Shown here: positions 11,369-22,652 of the stretch, piece by piece | How positions within the stretch are numbered: position 1 is the stretch's first letter | Layout: the number at the start of each line of letters is the position of its first letter | Assembly: GCF_040954645.1 (NCBI RefSeq) | Contig: NC_092809.1 | Location: forward strand, 78,880,935 to 78,944,934 | DNA length: 64,000 nt | From: Diabrotica undecimpunctata | Taxonomy: Eukaryota; Arthropoda; Insecta; Coleoptera; Chrysomelidae | Direction: 5' to 3' | The notes under the pieces: generated by a model | The model's database searches: none | What the model was told of the DNA's origin: nothing | The model's input: only the letters and a program-made list of their open reading frames with translations | Position numbers and translations under genes: made by a program

Positions 11369-11866
11369 GGGTGGTCTGGTCCAATAAGCCGATCTCTCGG
11401 CTATATATCAGAAACTATTCATGTTATAACTTTAGGAGAAAAAATTCCTTAGTAAAAGTCGCCAAGAGAAAACTAGAAAGAGACCTAAATTCTGCACAAA
11501 GTTGTTTAAGTACTTTTTTTATTTTTTCAAATAAATGGTAGGGGAGAGTAGGAAAGTATTTGTGGATAAATACGTATAACTTTGGTTTGGATCAACCGAT
11601 TTTAACGAAACTAGTGTCATTAGAAAAAGTATAAATGATTTAATTTAAATCTACTATAATACAGTTGCATTTAGTTTTAATTTTTATGGGTAGAGGGTAC
11701 TTTCGAATAGAAAAAATTAAAATTTGTTTTTCTTCAAAATGTTTAATGGAAACCCCTATTTATTGTAAATTATAATAGAACTGGATTAAATTCGTAAAAA
11801 AATGGCGCAAACCTCATGTTGATAGCTTTTGTCGAATTCGAGATAAATGAATAAAAACGCATAAAC
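11367..11866 (+). repeat. Left TIR of the mariner-like element
   Basis: It pairs with the reverse complement of 13575-14193 at high but not perfect identity, through the block ending in GCTTTTGTCGAATTCGAGAT. Confidence 0.88.
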
Positions 11867-12197
11867 ATAAGTAAGTATCGTTTTGACTCACCCTGTATTA
11901 TAAATTAAATTAAAAAATAATTCAGTAGGTACTTTCAAATTTTTTGATAGCAGAAGAATCTTAATGTTGATACCTATTTTGACCATTGTTATTTCATATG
12001 ATTAAAAATAGTTTTTTCGATAATAAGTAGGCTACGACAATGAATTTGACGGGGAGTTCATATTGTTTATTTATTGTCAGCAGTCAAAACATTGTTAAGA
12101 AGTGTTATATTATAATTCGAATTGAAGATTGCACTTTTTTCAATAGATATTAATATTGGTAATAATAATAATTTATTATCAGTACTAATAATTCGTG

Positions 12198-13132
12198 ATG
12201 AGTATATCAAATGCAGAATTGTATGATATGATTGGAGTTTATTTCGAATGTCACCAAAATACCGTTATTGCCTCACGTATATATTCTGTAAGATATCCTG
12301 ACAGGAGACATTATGGCAAAAAAGTATTTGAAAGAAAGGCAAGAAGATTAAGACAAACTGGTAGTTTTCATCGTCCTTGTTTTAAACGACGTAGTAAAGG
12401 TATGACCGAAGATAATTCAATCAATGTTCTTGCTTTAATTTAACAGAATCCACATATAAGTAATCGGCAAATCTCTATAGAATTAAACATACCCAAAACT
12501 ACTGTTCTAAGGATTTTAAAACATCACAGGTTGGTTTTTCATATTATAAAGTGAACGTTTTGGTCAGAAACTTGGAATTTTCATTAAACTTTAGATTCAA
12601 CTGTTTTAGTAAATATAGTGGTTTCTTTTTCACCAATATTATTTGTTGTTCTGTTTTATAGACTGCATCCTTATTATGTATTTCTCCACCAAGCTGTACA
12701 TCAGAGAGATTATGATGCAAGGCTGGATTACTGCAATTGGATGTTAGGTCTGCTAGAAGAACAACCGCATATTATGTCAAAGATTTTGTGGACAGACGAG
12801 GCTACGTTTAATAGTCGGGTGGTGTTAATCTGCATAATATGCAATATTGGGCTGAAGAAAATCCGCACTGGATACATGAAGTGCAGGTTCAAGGTAGATG
12901 GAGTCTTAATGTTTGGTGTGGTAGAGTTGCTTTAAATATCGTAGGTCCATATTTCTTTGATCGAACTTTAAATGGCGAAACGTATTTGGATTTTCTGGAA
13001 AATCAGTTGCCTGTTTTATTGGAAGATATTTCCTTACAAACAAGAAGAGATATGATACTACAACATGACGGGTGTCCTGCACACTTTTTCAGACGAGTTC
13101 GAGATTATTTGTATGCAAGTTATCCAACTAAA
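12198..13132 (+). pseudogene. Mariner-like transposase, spliced, interrupted and 3'-truncated
   Basis: Exon 1 (12198-12529) encodes an N-terminal DNA-binding region and, after a TAA at 12441-12443, continues in the same frame into a second helix-turn-helix (SNRQISIELNIPKTTVLRIL). An intron with AG/GTTGGT donor at 12530 and TTTTATAG acceptor at 12661 (132 bases) removes an in-frame stop and restores the reading frame at HHR-LHPYY. Exon 2 carries the first catalytic Asp in WTDEATF (12795-12797) and the second in LQHDGCPAH (13067-13069). An extra base near 12820 (CGGGTGGTG) shifts the frame between them. The reading stops at YASYPTKG. The final block with the third acidic residue is missing, replaced by PLE-like sequence. 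So there are three lesions: nonsense, frameshift and truncation. Confidence 0.85.
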
Positions 13133-13574
13133 GGTAAAAGAAATAATAAATTAGACTTACTCACAATCAATTTAATTTAACTATCCAGACGACCGGTTTC
13201 GCTTTCTACAATATGCAAAGCATCTTCAGGTCACGATACAAAGTTAAATAAATGCTGAAATAATAAACCCATATTAGGGTGTTGTCTAATAAAGATAAAC
13301 AAAGATATATGATATAAATAATACAAATTACAGTAATTATGCCAATATTACATGTCTGTGGTTATTCAAAATGAATAAAATGTTTAAGTAGACAAGGTAA
13401 GACCCACAAATTGGTAAAATAGTCTATTAAACTGTAATGAATTAATAAATTAACAAATAAATAAAACATTACTTATATGCCGGTACTCTATTAATTGATG
13501 GTTAAAAGAACATGGTTCAAACTATCTTGTATTGTTGATTGGAGAACTCAAGTCTGCTATTGTACTATTGTACT
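13133..13574 (-). repeat. Probable Penelope-like terminal fragment inside the transposase
   Basis: It replaces the transposase 3' end. On the minus strand it contains a block with CTGAAGA, a stem, GAAAC and GGTC (13188-13232) of the kind found at the other PLE ends here. Coding content is absent. The exact limits and the assignment are uncertain. Confidence 0.5.
13188..13232 (-). ncRNA. Hammerhead-like motif, PLE fragment
   Basis: Minus strand, 5' to 3': helix I strand GAC, core CTGAAGA (fits CUGANGA), one extra T, helix II GCTTT...AAAGC, GAAA, minimal helix III CCGG, cleavage-type GTC, then GTC closing helix I with GAC. The extra base before helix II departs from the canonical motif, so self-cleavage is not assured. 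Confidence 0.45.
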
Positions 13575-14193
13575 ATATTTTTATGCGTTTTTAATCATAT
13601 CTCGAGTTCGACAAAAGCTATCAACATGCGGTTTGCGCCATTTTGTTACGAATTTAATCCAGTTCCATTATAATTTACAATAAATGGGTGTTTCTATTAA
13701 ACATTTTAAAGAAAAACAAATTTTAATTTTTGCTATTCGAAAGTACCCTCTACCCATGACAATTAAAACTAAGTGTAATTCTTTTATAGTAGGTGTAAAT
13801 TAAATCATACACACTCTTTCCAATGACATTGATTTTGTTAAAATCGGTTTATTCAAACCAAAGTTATAGATAGTTATCCCCAAATACTTTCCCACTCTCC
13901 CCCACCCTTTATTTGAAAAAATAAAAAAAAAGTACTTAAACAACTTTGTGCGGAATTAAGGTCTCTTTCTAGCTTACTTATTTAACACTTGGTATATTTG
14001 GGCATATTTCACAAAAAACTGGTTTTCAAATTTTTCTTCACAGGTTACGCCCCCTAGCGGTTAACCCAGAAAGTTGAAAGTTATTTCCAGCGATTTATCT
14101 TGGCCACTTTTACTAAGGAATTCTTACTCCTAAAGTTATAACATGAATAGTTTCTGATATATAGCCGAGAGATCGGCTTATTGGACCACCCGG
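13575..14193 (-). repeat. Right TIR of the mariner-like element
   Basis: Reverse-complement match to 11367-11866. Bases around 13965-14085 have no partner in the left TIR and look like an insertion here or a deletion on the left. Confidence 0.85.
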
Positions 14194-14236
14194 TATATAT
14201 AGTTTTGAGTTTCTTAAACAGTACCATATTTAATTA

Positions 14237-14378
14237 AAATTAGTTTTTCTTGGGTAAAGGTTCAATAAATTATATTACGTGTGGAACTAGATTTTATTTT
14301 CCATAGAAATCAATGTTTCAGTAGGAAACCCTTGCCTTGTCAAGATTCTAAAATGTACAAGATTAAGAACAAACAGTT
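14237..14378 (-). repeat. PLE-type terminal fragment, copy 2 of the 39.7-kb sequence
   Basis: Its reverse complement matches 39728-39875 closely along the whole length, including the CTTGAC...GGCAAGGGTTTCC hairpin block and the tail AATAAAATCTAGTTCCACA. No coding sequence. The motif at 39762-39804 is degraded here (CCTACTGAAACATT). Confidence 0.7.
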
Positions 14379-14470
14379 ATTGTAAAATATGTATATATTG
14401 AAATGATTTCAATATGTTAAAAAGGATACAACTTAAATGGATTTTTATATGAGTTTGTTGTTCATGAATT

Positions 14471-14622
14471 TCATGAAGCCATCACAATGTGGGTTCGACT
14501 CTGAAATAAAAGAGAGAAAAAGATTAGTAAATTGTTAAATAAATTAATTTTGACTTACCTGGTATAGTGTTAATAATTTCTGAATAGTATAGTTGCCTAG
14601 TGTATAGGTGAATCGTCTAGAC
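14471..14622 (-). other. Possible terminal exons of a host gene
   Basis: Minus strand: acceptor TTTTTAAG, then a 64-base open block (14622-14559) ending at a strong donor CCAG/GTAAGT, then a strong acceptor TCTCTTTTATTTCAG at 14501, then an open block from 14500 that continues the same frame to a TGA at 14473-14471. The encoded tail reads RRFTYTLGNYTIQKLLTLYQ followed by SRTHIVMAS. A further upstream donor (AAG/GTACGTAC near 15280) has an open exon-like block before it, but its phase does not join directly. No family recognised. It could be chance. Confidence 0.28.
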
Positions 14623-15908
14623 CTTAAAAAGAACAAAAAACGAAGAATTCTTAAAAAATATTTAAACATAGAAATTTAAAAAAAAAGAAAATAAACTGTC
14701 AAGCAAGTCTGTGGGAGCTAAATTAATAGGGGTTTTGTTAAATAAGAAATTACAATGATGTGGAGAGGAAAAGAATAAATTGTATTAGCATTGTAATAGA
14801 ATAAGTTTTATATCTGAACATTTTTTTTATAAATTCCCAAATTAGATGTGATTAAAGTGATTATGAGAAATTAATGTGGATTGACAAATGTGTCAGAACA
14901 GGACAGTTTTATGGTTTTAAAAAAAGAGAAGACGAAAAGAAAAGAACGTTGGTTGCTGTCAGCAACGGATAACAGGTTTTTTGGGGAGGCCGACGAGGAT
15001 TTTTCGACGAATAGGAGCCCTGAAACTGTGGAATAGGTCGGGAGTTTTTTTTTACTCGTCTAATTAGAATTTTAGTTTTTCCACAGTTTCCACAGCAGAG
15101 ATATCCAGAATTTGTTCCAGAGAGTAAGAGAAACAATTTGACTTATAAATTATTATTGGAGTACAGAAATGTCATTTAAATTGAGAAAATTAAAATTCAT
15201 GAATTAACATAATTGCAATAGGCCTTAAAAAATTGAAAATATTAATGATCATTAAATTAAAAATAGAATAGTACGTACCTTAACTTCCGAAGAGAGGATT
15301 GATATTCCAGTTTCACCGATTAATTTGCGAGTAGTTAGTTTTCTTTAAATAAAACAGAACTGTTTTAAAGTGAGGTTGGATAATAATTTTGGGGATCATT
15401 TGAAATTTTGATTATATTTGAATGCAAGTTAAAAGTCAGCGGAATAAAGTGTTCATTTTCTTTTTCTTTATAGTTCATTTAAACACTTTATAAAGTTACA
15501 ATATTTATTTAGTTTTTAGGTACTTGTAGAGAGTCTCCACATTTTGTAATAAATTTTTATTGTCACGACACTAAACCACATTAAGATTTATACGATTCCT
15601 ATTTTTATAAATTTTTAAAGGCAACCCAAGTTGCAGACGAATTTTATTGTTTATATTAAATTTGTTCAATATTAATAAATAACATGCTTCATTTGGGCAA
15701 ATTTATCAAAAGTCTACAGTAAATTTTGGTTTAATTTCTTTTTGAACTCTACCAGAAGACTACAGAGTCGACGTCACACAGTGACAGATTGCTTAGAACA
15801 CATAATTGAGCTAGCTGAGGTATATATTAAATTAAACAACGAACCACATATTTTAAAAATTACAACATTTATTATAAATAAAAAAAAATTAATAAAATAC
15901 AACTTTTT

Positions 15909-15909
<1 letters not shown>
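14623..15909. other. Unassigned sequence between mariner and (TA)n
   Basis: No transposon ORF found. 14909-15136 on the minus strand is open for 75 codons with CCGNCGKTKILIRR near its start but matches nothing I recognise. 15281-15345 is the exon-like block noted for the possible gene to its left. Confidence 0.4.
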
Positions 15910-15955
<46 letters not shown>

Positions 15956-15972
15956 ACTCTTCCGAGTGATCC

Positions 15973-16060
<88 letters not shown>
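15910..16060. repeat. Two (TA)n arrays around a 24-base PLE end
   Basis: TA units occupy 15910-15953 and 15978-16060. Between them lies CCACTCTTCCGAGTGATCCT and a few more bases, identical to the outward-facing ends of the PLE at 29707-32863. Only the very tip of the element is present. Confidence 0.85.
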
Positions 16061-16062
<2 letters not shown>

Positions 16063-16154
16063 ACGGCATAAAGTGGACTCCGGCCATGTTAAAATTCAGG
16101 TTCAATTGAGCTCCGTGGTCAAGTGGATACCGATATACGGAGCTCACTTGACCA
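16061..16154 (-). repeat. Motif cluster at the CTACGGC end of unit A'
   Basis: Starts CTACGGCATAAAGTGGACTC directly after (TA)n. It is followed by TCAATTGAGCTCCG, GGTCAAGTGGATACCG and an inverted CGGAGCTCACTTGACC. This is the same arrangement as 58898-58991, reversed. Confidence 0.75.
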
Positions 16155-17289
16155 TTCCATAATATTGGTTCTGTCGATTCATCAACATGTATAGTTTAAT
16201 AATTTATAAAAATATTTTGGAGCCCGTAAATACCCCTGTATCATAAATGTATATCGTTTAGTTCACGTGTATATATTATAGGGGTCGTACAGATCTTCTT
16301 CAATGTATATTTGAACCATACGTTTATCGGTTTAAGTAAGCTCTGAGAGTTTGGCAACTGTGTGATTATACCGTATATTTTCAACACATACCCTGAACGG
16401 TTCATATGGGCTCCTTATTTTTATCTTCTGTTCGTAGACAGTGCAATCTAATACGCATTACACTGAGTAACAGAGGATATCTTATTACCTGGTATAAGTA
16501 CGTACTAAAAGGTAACTGGTTCTTTAAAAACAGGTATATAGATACAAAAGGATTTGGGCTTATTATTTAATGGAATATTTGCTTGCATAGGAAATTTTAT
16601 TTTTCTGCATTTTTAAAAATGTTGTTCTTTTATTTAATATAATTTTATTAGTTCAATGCCAAACTCGATGTTTTTTTTTAATTACAGAAATTTCCTAATA
16701 TATTTTGTTTACGTGAGTATGTCTATGTACGTTTTATGTAAGCATCCGATTAATAAAAAGTAATTTTATTTCATCCAATCTTCTGCGATATCTTGTATAA
16801 AGCTTTTTTATTATTTTAGTTCTGGTCTTATTTGTGTACTACATATGATATCTCGATAAAAGGTTATCTCAAAATAAATATGGTTAAGAGCTACAATAGA
16901 TATTTTTGTGTTAAAATTGGTAGTAGTGTGCACAAAAAGAAAGAATAGTTAATTTGTCTAAAGTGGTATATTCGGCAGCAGATGCATATAGTGCAAGCGT
17001 CTATGTTTTAAGGGCGGAAGGATGTGCACCTCATTTTTAGCTAACAAGCTTGCGAATAATATTATTTCTGGTCCTCAATTTACCTTTTAGTTTTATACAA
17101 TAATCTGTGACTGGCCCCGTGCGATACAAACTATTTTCAAGGAATTTATAGGGAGTCTACGTTCAACAATTTCATGACATTATTGGATGTTCAGTTTTGT
17201 GAAAGCGTCTATGTTAGGGAACTTGAAGGAGCACATACGAGCTTTTCAGGGGTTTTGGCTGAAAATTGATTCATAGTTTATTTTTATTG

Positions 17290-18090
17290 TGTAATAATAG
17301 GTGTATCGTCTATATAATAGAAGTTCTAGTATCTACCGGTATGGATCGTTCGTTTGTGTAAATGTTATACAGTGTAGGTGTCTTTATGCTACCCCAAGCG
17401 AGACCGTTCTTCATCTGCTATTCTTACCATTGAGTGATACAAAAAATATTCTCTTGTGTAGGCATACGCAGACAATATAAGTGAGTTTGTTATCTAAGGG
17501 GATACCATATAGGTTTTGAAAAAATATTCTGTAAGTTAAGGTGTCGTAAGCGGCATTTAGATTGAAAAAAACCACCACTGATACCCGATATTTTCGTACC
17601 CATCTTTGATTTAGTATTTGTGATGTACATTACTTTGAATAGCTAAAAATGAAAATATTGGCCGATAGTTTTTGTGGTCGTTGGAGGTTTTGCCAGGTTT
17701 AAGCAAGGTAACAACTTTGACTTGTCTCTAGACTTTATAAGCCATTGTAGTGTTTATGGTCCAGATTTCGTAATAAGCTTTGTGCTCAGATCCTCAATGT
17801 CGGTATTTGTATTATTTTTCATTAAATATGTAGATGGTAGATCCAAGCTCAAAGCTTTTTCCGATAGAAACAGTATGTCTATATCTATAATGTGGTTTTC
17901 AGCGATCAGCTATACCTATACCAAATATCCTAGGTTAGGCCCTATATGTGTTTCCTATACTAGAAATTAGTTAGATTCGTGTTTAGCTCATATGTCTGAT
18001 AAGTTTAAGTAAAGTAAAATTTCTTGATTTTTAGATATACCCTTAACAGTTATAGACATATGTTATTATATATATATGTTAATTTGACAA
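17290..18090 (-). pseudogene. Jockey-like LINE, endonuclease and RT remnants
   Basis: Minus-strand mirror of 56786-57730. The RT piece (around 17570-17480) reads FFNLNAAYDTLTYRIFF and PLDNKLTYI, the LDLSAAYDTV-type motif A block of Jockey/CR1-group elements. Sequence near 18000-17900 corresponds to the endonuclease N-terminus. Stops and frameshifts throughout. It is part of unit A' rather than an independent insertion. Confidence 0.65.
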
Positions 18091-18539
18091 AATCATATTA
18101 AAGGGGTGACTGAAGAATTAGCCGATTAATTAATTAATCATTACCCGGGGTATGCCCGATTGCGGTGGTCTTATTAGTACTTCAATCTTCCTAAAGGCTC
18201 GTTTTTTAAACCCCATAAGTAATGCGTAATCTTTTACTTTTTATTAAAAATTTAAATTTTACATGCCGTGTATTACTTTTTGAAGATATGTCAAATCAGA
18301 TTTGTATAGTAATAATTTTAGGTTCTAAAGAGCCTCTTTGTGGAAAATAAATAAGTTTGTGATATCTGTCACAACTCATATATAGATAATAAAAAAATAA
18401 ACAGTTAAAATAAGTGTAAACAATCCTAACTACATACATCGTCGCCACTGTTCAGGTGATGGGTTTATCACAGATATCAAAGGTTACATTGTAATTCAAT
18501 GTTCTATTTACGTATCTTCAATATTAAAAAAGTAGAAAA

Positions 18540-19737
18540 AGACATGTTTATGCTTTTATTTTTTTAATCTATTCTATTTTCTTTCTAGAGTTCCGTCTTT
18601 TTTGAACGACCTGTGTTCTTTTTTCAATTGGGCACTTGTCCAAAGCTATGACAAATACTCCTCGCTATTTTACATTAATATGACATTCAATATTTTCTCT
18701 AAACACTATGTCCTCTGCTATTCTACATTAATATGACTGATTTATTTTATCTTTCTTGCAACTATTTTAATGTTTATCCTGTGTATCTTCTTCTTCTTCT
18801 ACTTTTTCTTTTTATATAGACATAACTCTGTTTTTTAATGTGCCTCCAGAAAGTTGCCTTTCCATCGTTTTCGTGGTCGTCCTACTGATCGTCTTCCTAT
18901 GGGTTAACCGTCTCTTGCCGTCTTTATTGTTTTATTTGTTGTCATTCGGCATATATGATCGTTTCATTCTACTCTTCTATTTCTTAACCAGTTCTTGATG
19001 TTCTTCACCTTGCATCTACGTCGTATATCTGTACTTCTAGCTCTATCCCATAGTGTCTTACCATCAATTTTTCTAAGTGTTTTCATCTCTGCTGTGTCAT
19101 ATCCTTTTTGTCCTCTCTGTGTCAGATCTTGTTTCTGCCGCGTATGTCATTATTCGTCTGATGACTGTTTTGTAAATTCTGCCTTTCGTTTCTTTTCCGA
19201 TATTTTTATTTCCTCATAATGTTTTATTTAGGCAGCCTGTGTCTCTGTTTGCTCTATTCACTGGGTCTTCCACTTTAGTTTCGAGCTTTCCGTAGCTAGA
19301 TAATGTGATGCCTAGATATTTAAGCTCTAACACTTGTTCTATTATAATGACCTTCCAGCTCCAATTAACATCTTAGTAAATTTGCTGTTGTAACCATGCA
19401 TTTTGTCTCTTTTGGGGAAATTAACATGTTAAATTTTCTGGCGGTTGTATGAAATTGGTGCAGCATACGTTGTAAATCATTTTCACTTTGAAAGAGTAGT
19501 ATTGCGTCGTCTGTACAGCAGATTATTATTAGTTCTTATTTTTTATTATTTCATCCATAATCAGGTTGAATAATAGAGGACTCAGGTAATATCCCTGTTT
19601 TATTCCATTGTCACCTTCAATAGGGTCGGTTAGTTCTTCTTCTACTTTTACTTTTATTGTGTTGTTTTGGTATATATTTTCGATCGTTTTGATTTTTCCT
19701 AGAGGTATCTCTCTTGCGTACAATAAGGGGATAACGT
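18540..19737 (-). pseudogene. LINE reverse transcriptase remnants (two C-terminal parts)
   Basis: From 19737 down: REIPLGKIKTIENIYQNNT, then IKQGYYLSPLLFNLIMDEII (RT block before the catalytic loop), then a decayed continuation with a YADD-equivalent and a C-terminal Arg-rich zone, ending in a (TTC)n tract at ~18785. A second LINE C-terminus lies at ~18540-18690. The homologue at 55130-56245 preserves a readable YADD. The N-terminal limit coincides with the breakpoint where the block leading to the piggyBac element starts. Confidence 0.7.
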
Positions 19738-20418
19738 TTTTTTAATTTGTGTATCTTCTGTATATCATTATTTCTTTTGTGTATTAAAAATTAAATTTTG
19801 GTTATTATTTCTTAATATTCTCTTAACGTGTTTATTAATTGTCTTGTTATATGTGTATCAAGATATGTGTGTAACAATAGATTGTAATGCATATTTCATT
19901 TAATGTAATTAAAGTGCTCTTTGCGTTTGCCAATTACTTTCCCACTTCCTCAGCGATAGGTTTTTTTTTCCTCATCAATAACCTTATCCTCGCTCGATAC
20001 AGCTATTTTAACCCTCTATAGCCCCGTGTGTACTCAAGGCAACAAAAGAGTTTTTGATGCGGAAAACTTTTTAAAACAATGTCCGACTCTAGTATGCCCT
20101 CTGTTAATTTCAGGCAACATTTGGTTATACATTTTAATACACTTTGTGAACCTATGATGAAACCTATATGGAAATGTTTAACAATATGTCAAATGGACAT
20201 GACCGCCTTATTAGTTTGTATTTTCGATCGTGATTTATTGTTATAAATTGTGTACAATTTATATAAAAATACATACAGAGGCATTATATCAGCATTTAGA
20301 TATTGATTACCGTTGACATTTGTTTATATTATTGTGTTGTTTCAGTACTGTGATAAAAAACAGGTATGTTGCTTTGAATTCACGCTGGACCATATTATTT
20401 TAAATTATTTCTTTAAGA

Positions 20419-22482
20419 TGGATACAAAAACGTTCTACGGGAAAAGCAGTAAATATCCAAGGAATACAAAGACTCTGACTTTGATAGTGATAATAAGAAA
20501 GTGATAATGAATTTTCCAGGTTCTCAGATATCAATCGATCCAGGATCAAATAAAATGGAAAATGAAGACGATTTGTACGAAGCAAATTTAGACCAGGATA
20601 CCAATTTAGATTTAGACCAAGATGAAGATGAGGGTGATGCCGATAAAACAGAAAAACACACTGAACAAAATGTGCTCAAAAGGTCAAAAATGATCGTAAA
20701 AAACATTCAGTGGAAGAGTGGTTCCCGAACAGTATTTTCAATTCCAGAATGGAAAGGTAATTTACCAACATGCAAATTATTAGAACCGGAATCCTCTCTA
20801 CATTATTTTAAAAAGATGATATCTACCAATATGCTGGAAAACATAATAGAACAAAGTAATTTGTATGCACTGCAAAAGAATATAAATAAACCATTGAATA
20901 TGACACCAGCAGAATTAAACCAATTTATTGGATCTGTTCTACTGATGTCAATATATGGCATGCCAAGGACAAGATCATTTTGGCAGAAGGAAACACGTTG
21001 TGCTCAAATAGTCGATACTATATCTAGGAATCGCTGGGAGAAATAAAAACTAAAATGCATTTCAATAATAACGAAAATATGGTCATCAATAATGATAAGT
21101 TATACAAAATTAGACCGTTCATCAACGGTTTATTTTAAAATTTTCAAAGTATTTCAACGAGTGAAAAATTGTGTATTGATGAACAAATGATACCATTCAA
21201 AGAGGCACATTCTTTAAAACAATATATGAAGAACAAACCCAAAAAATGGGGATACAAGGCATTTGTTTTGTGTGATAGCAATGGTATTGTTTATAACTGG
21301 GAATTATATATAGGAACTGTTAAACATCCTCTTCATTTACCTAATGTAGACACCAGCGGTAATGTAGTAATATGAATGTGTGAGATAGTCAAACCAAACA
21401 AATACTATAAAGTATATTTTGACAACTGGTTCAATAGCATTCAGTTGTAGATTGAAATGGAAAAACGTGGACTGCAATGTTTGGGAACTGTTCTTCCAAA
21501 CAGATTGCCTTATTGCCATTTTCTGATGTCAAGAATATGAAGAAACAGGGCAGAGGTACGTAGAAGAAGAGCACGCTACAGTAGATGGCATAAGACAAAC
21601 AGGTTCTGAGCCTACTTCGTTAGTCAAGAGGTGGGATAAGAAACAAAAATCAAGAATTATTGTATGCTGTCCAAATTCAGTGCAATTTTATAATAAATTT
21701 ATTGGAGGTGTCGATCTTATGGATTCACTAATTGCTCTTTACCGAACAGACATAAGATCTAAAAAGTGGTATCTAAAAATATTTTTTCACCTTCTGGATT
21801 TAGCTGTTGTTAACAGCTGGTTGTTGCATCGTCGTGATTGCGATTACTTTGAAATTAAAAAGAAAAACCAGTTGCCTTTGTTACAGTTTAAGTCCCACTT
21901 ATGTAGCGTACTGTTAGCAAGCAATTACCAAATCAAAAACAAAGGACGTCCCAGGCTCAGTGAAATTGAGAACGAAATTGTAAAAAAACAGAGGAGAGGA
22001 TCTACTGCTATTGTACTACCAAAGGAAGTTAGGCCTGACCAAAGGCCAGTAATTTCTGAAAAAAAGGGAAGATGCAAAAAACCAGGATTCTGTAATACTT
22101 CTAAAGTAATGTGCGATAAATGTAAAGTTGCTTTATGTTTTACAACTACAAATATTTGTTTTTTTGAATGGCATAATATATATACCCGGTATTTAGGCGG
22201 CACACGCCCTTCCGGTAGGGATCTATGGAGGAGTATCACCAAGCCGCAAGCCCTTATCTCTTGCCGTACTGCTCCACCATAGGCCGATCAGATACCAGCA
22301 TATTCTAGACTAAGCCGCAGATTCATTTAGAATTTTAAACTGCTGCGTTAGTCTTTTTGTTTTCTGTACACCGAGCTGGGAATTGAACTGACATCTCTCG
22401 CAGTGAAGCGAAGGAGAAGCCATCCGCCCAGCCCGCTTGGCTATCCGATCGACTGATGACGATGAATGGCATAATAAATAAG
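20419..22482 (+). pseudogene. piggyBac transposase, multiply broken
   Basis: An ATG at 20419 opens the N-terminus, which shifts frame near 20468 into an acidic segment and the PGBD core (SIPEWKGNLP; LNQFIGSVLLMSIYGMPRTR). Another frameshift follows at ~21040. The first catalytic Asp lies in CIDEQMIPFK (~21172), the second in YFDNWFNS (~21417) and the third in GGVDLMD (~21712). Stops occur between them. The C-terminal Cys-rich RING-like motif (CDKCKVALC, then CFFEWH) is intact but is cut by a SINE at 22179. After the SINE the frame resumes with EWHNK and stop. It resembles autonomous piggyBac transposases in layout but cannot encode one. Confidence 0.88.
22179..22462 (-). mobile_element. tRNA-derived SINE inserted in the piggyBac transposase
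   Basis: Flanked by a perfect 14-base target-site duplication TGAATGGCATAATA (22165-22178 and 22463-22476). On the minus strand the head contains an A box-like TAGCCAAGCGGGCTGG (22443 down to 22428) and a B box-like AGTTCAATTCC (22389 down to 22379), spaced as in a tRNA, followed by a ~190-base unrelated body and an AT-rich tail (ACCGGGTATATAT). Transcription would be by RNA polymerase III. Confidence 0.85.
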
Positions 22483-22652
22483 TATATAACTTGTTTCGTT
22501 AGTTTTTGCTAAACACTCCCAAAACTCTTCCCAAACGAAATTTAAAAAATCTAAAAAAATTACTAGTTGTTGTAAATGGATATTTGAGCACATATACAAA
22601 TTAAAACATTTTATAAACAAACAAGTTTACAAAAAAGTCGAGCAATAGAGGG

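Larger units (their letters stand above)
11367..14193 (+). mobile_element. Long-TIR Tc1/mariner-type DNA transposon, defective
   Basis: The ends are inverted repeats beginning CCGGGTGGTC, and both ends are flanked by TA, as expected for the superfamily. The TIRs are unusually long: homology runs inward about 500 bases on the left (to ~11866) and about 620 on the right (from ~13575). The right TIR has an extra ~120 bases around 13965-14085, and the left has a 5-base duplication near its tip. The interior holds an intron-containing transposase that is broken and lacks its 3' end. It is therefore non-autonomous now. Confidence 0.88.
20012..22652 (+). mobile_element. piggyBac-type transposon, decayed, SINE inside
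   Basis: Left end CCCTCTATAGCCC directly follows TTAA (20008-20011). The right end is the inverted counterpart (CAATAGAGGG), followed by CTAA, a one-base variant of TTAA. The target and CCC-type TIR tips fit piggyBac. It encloses a broken transposase. It is absent from unit A, so it marks an insertion specific to unit A' or the edge of a larger block. Confidence 0.88.

Noticed and set aside
22428..22443. A stand-alone tRNA gene
   Set aside because: The A and B boxes lie within a SINE with a target-site duplication; the acceptor stem and mature tRNA fold are not preserved.
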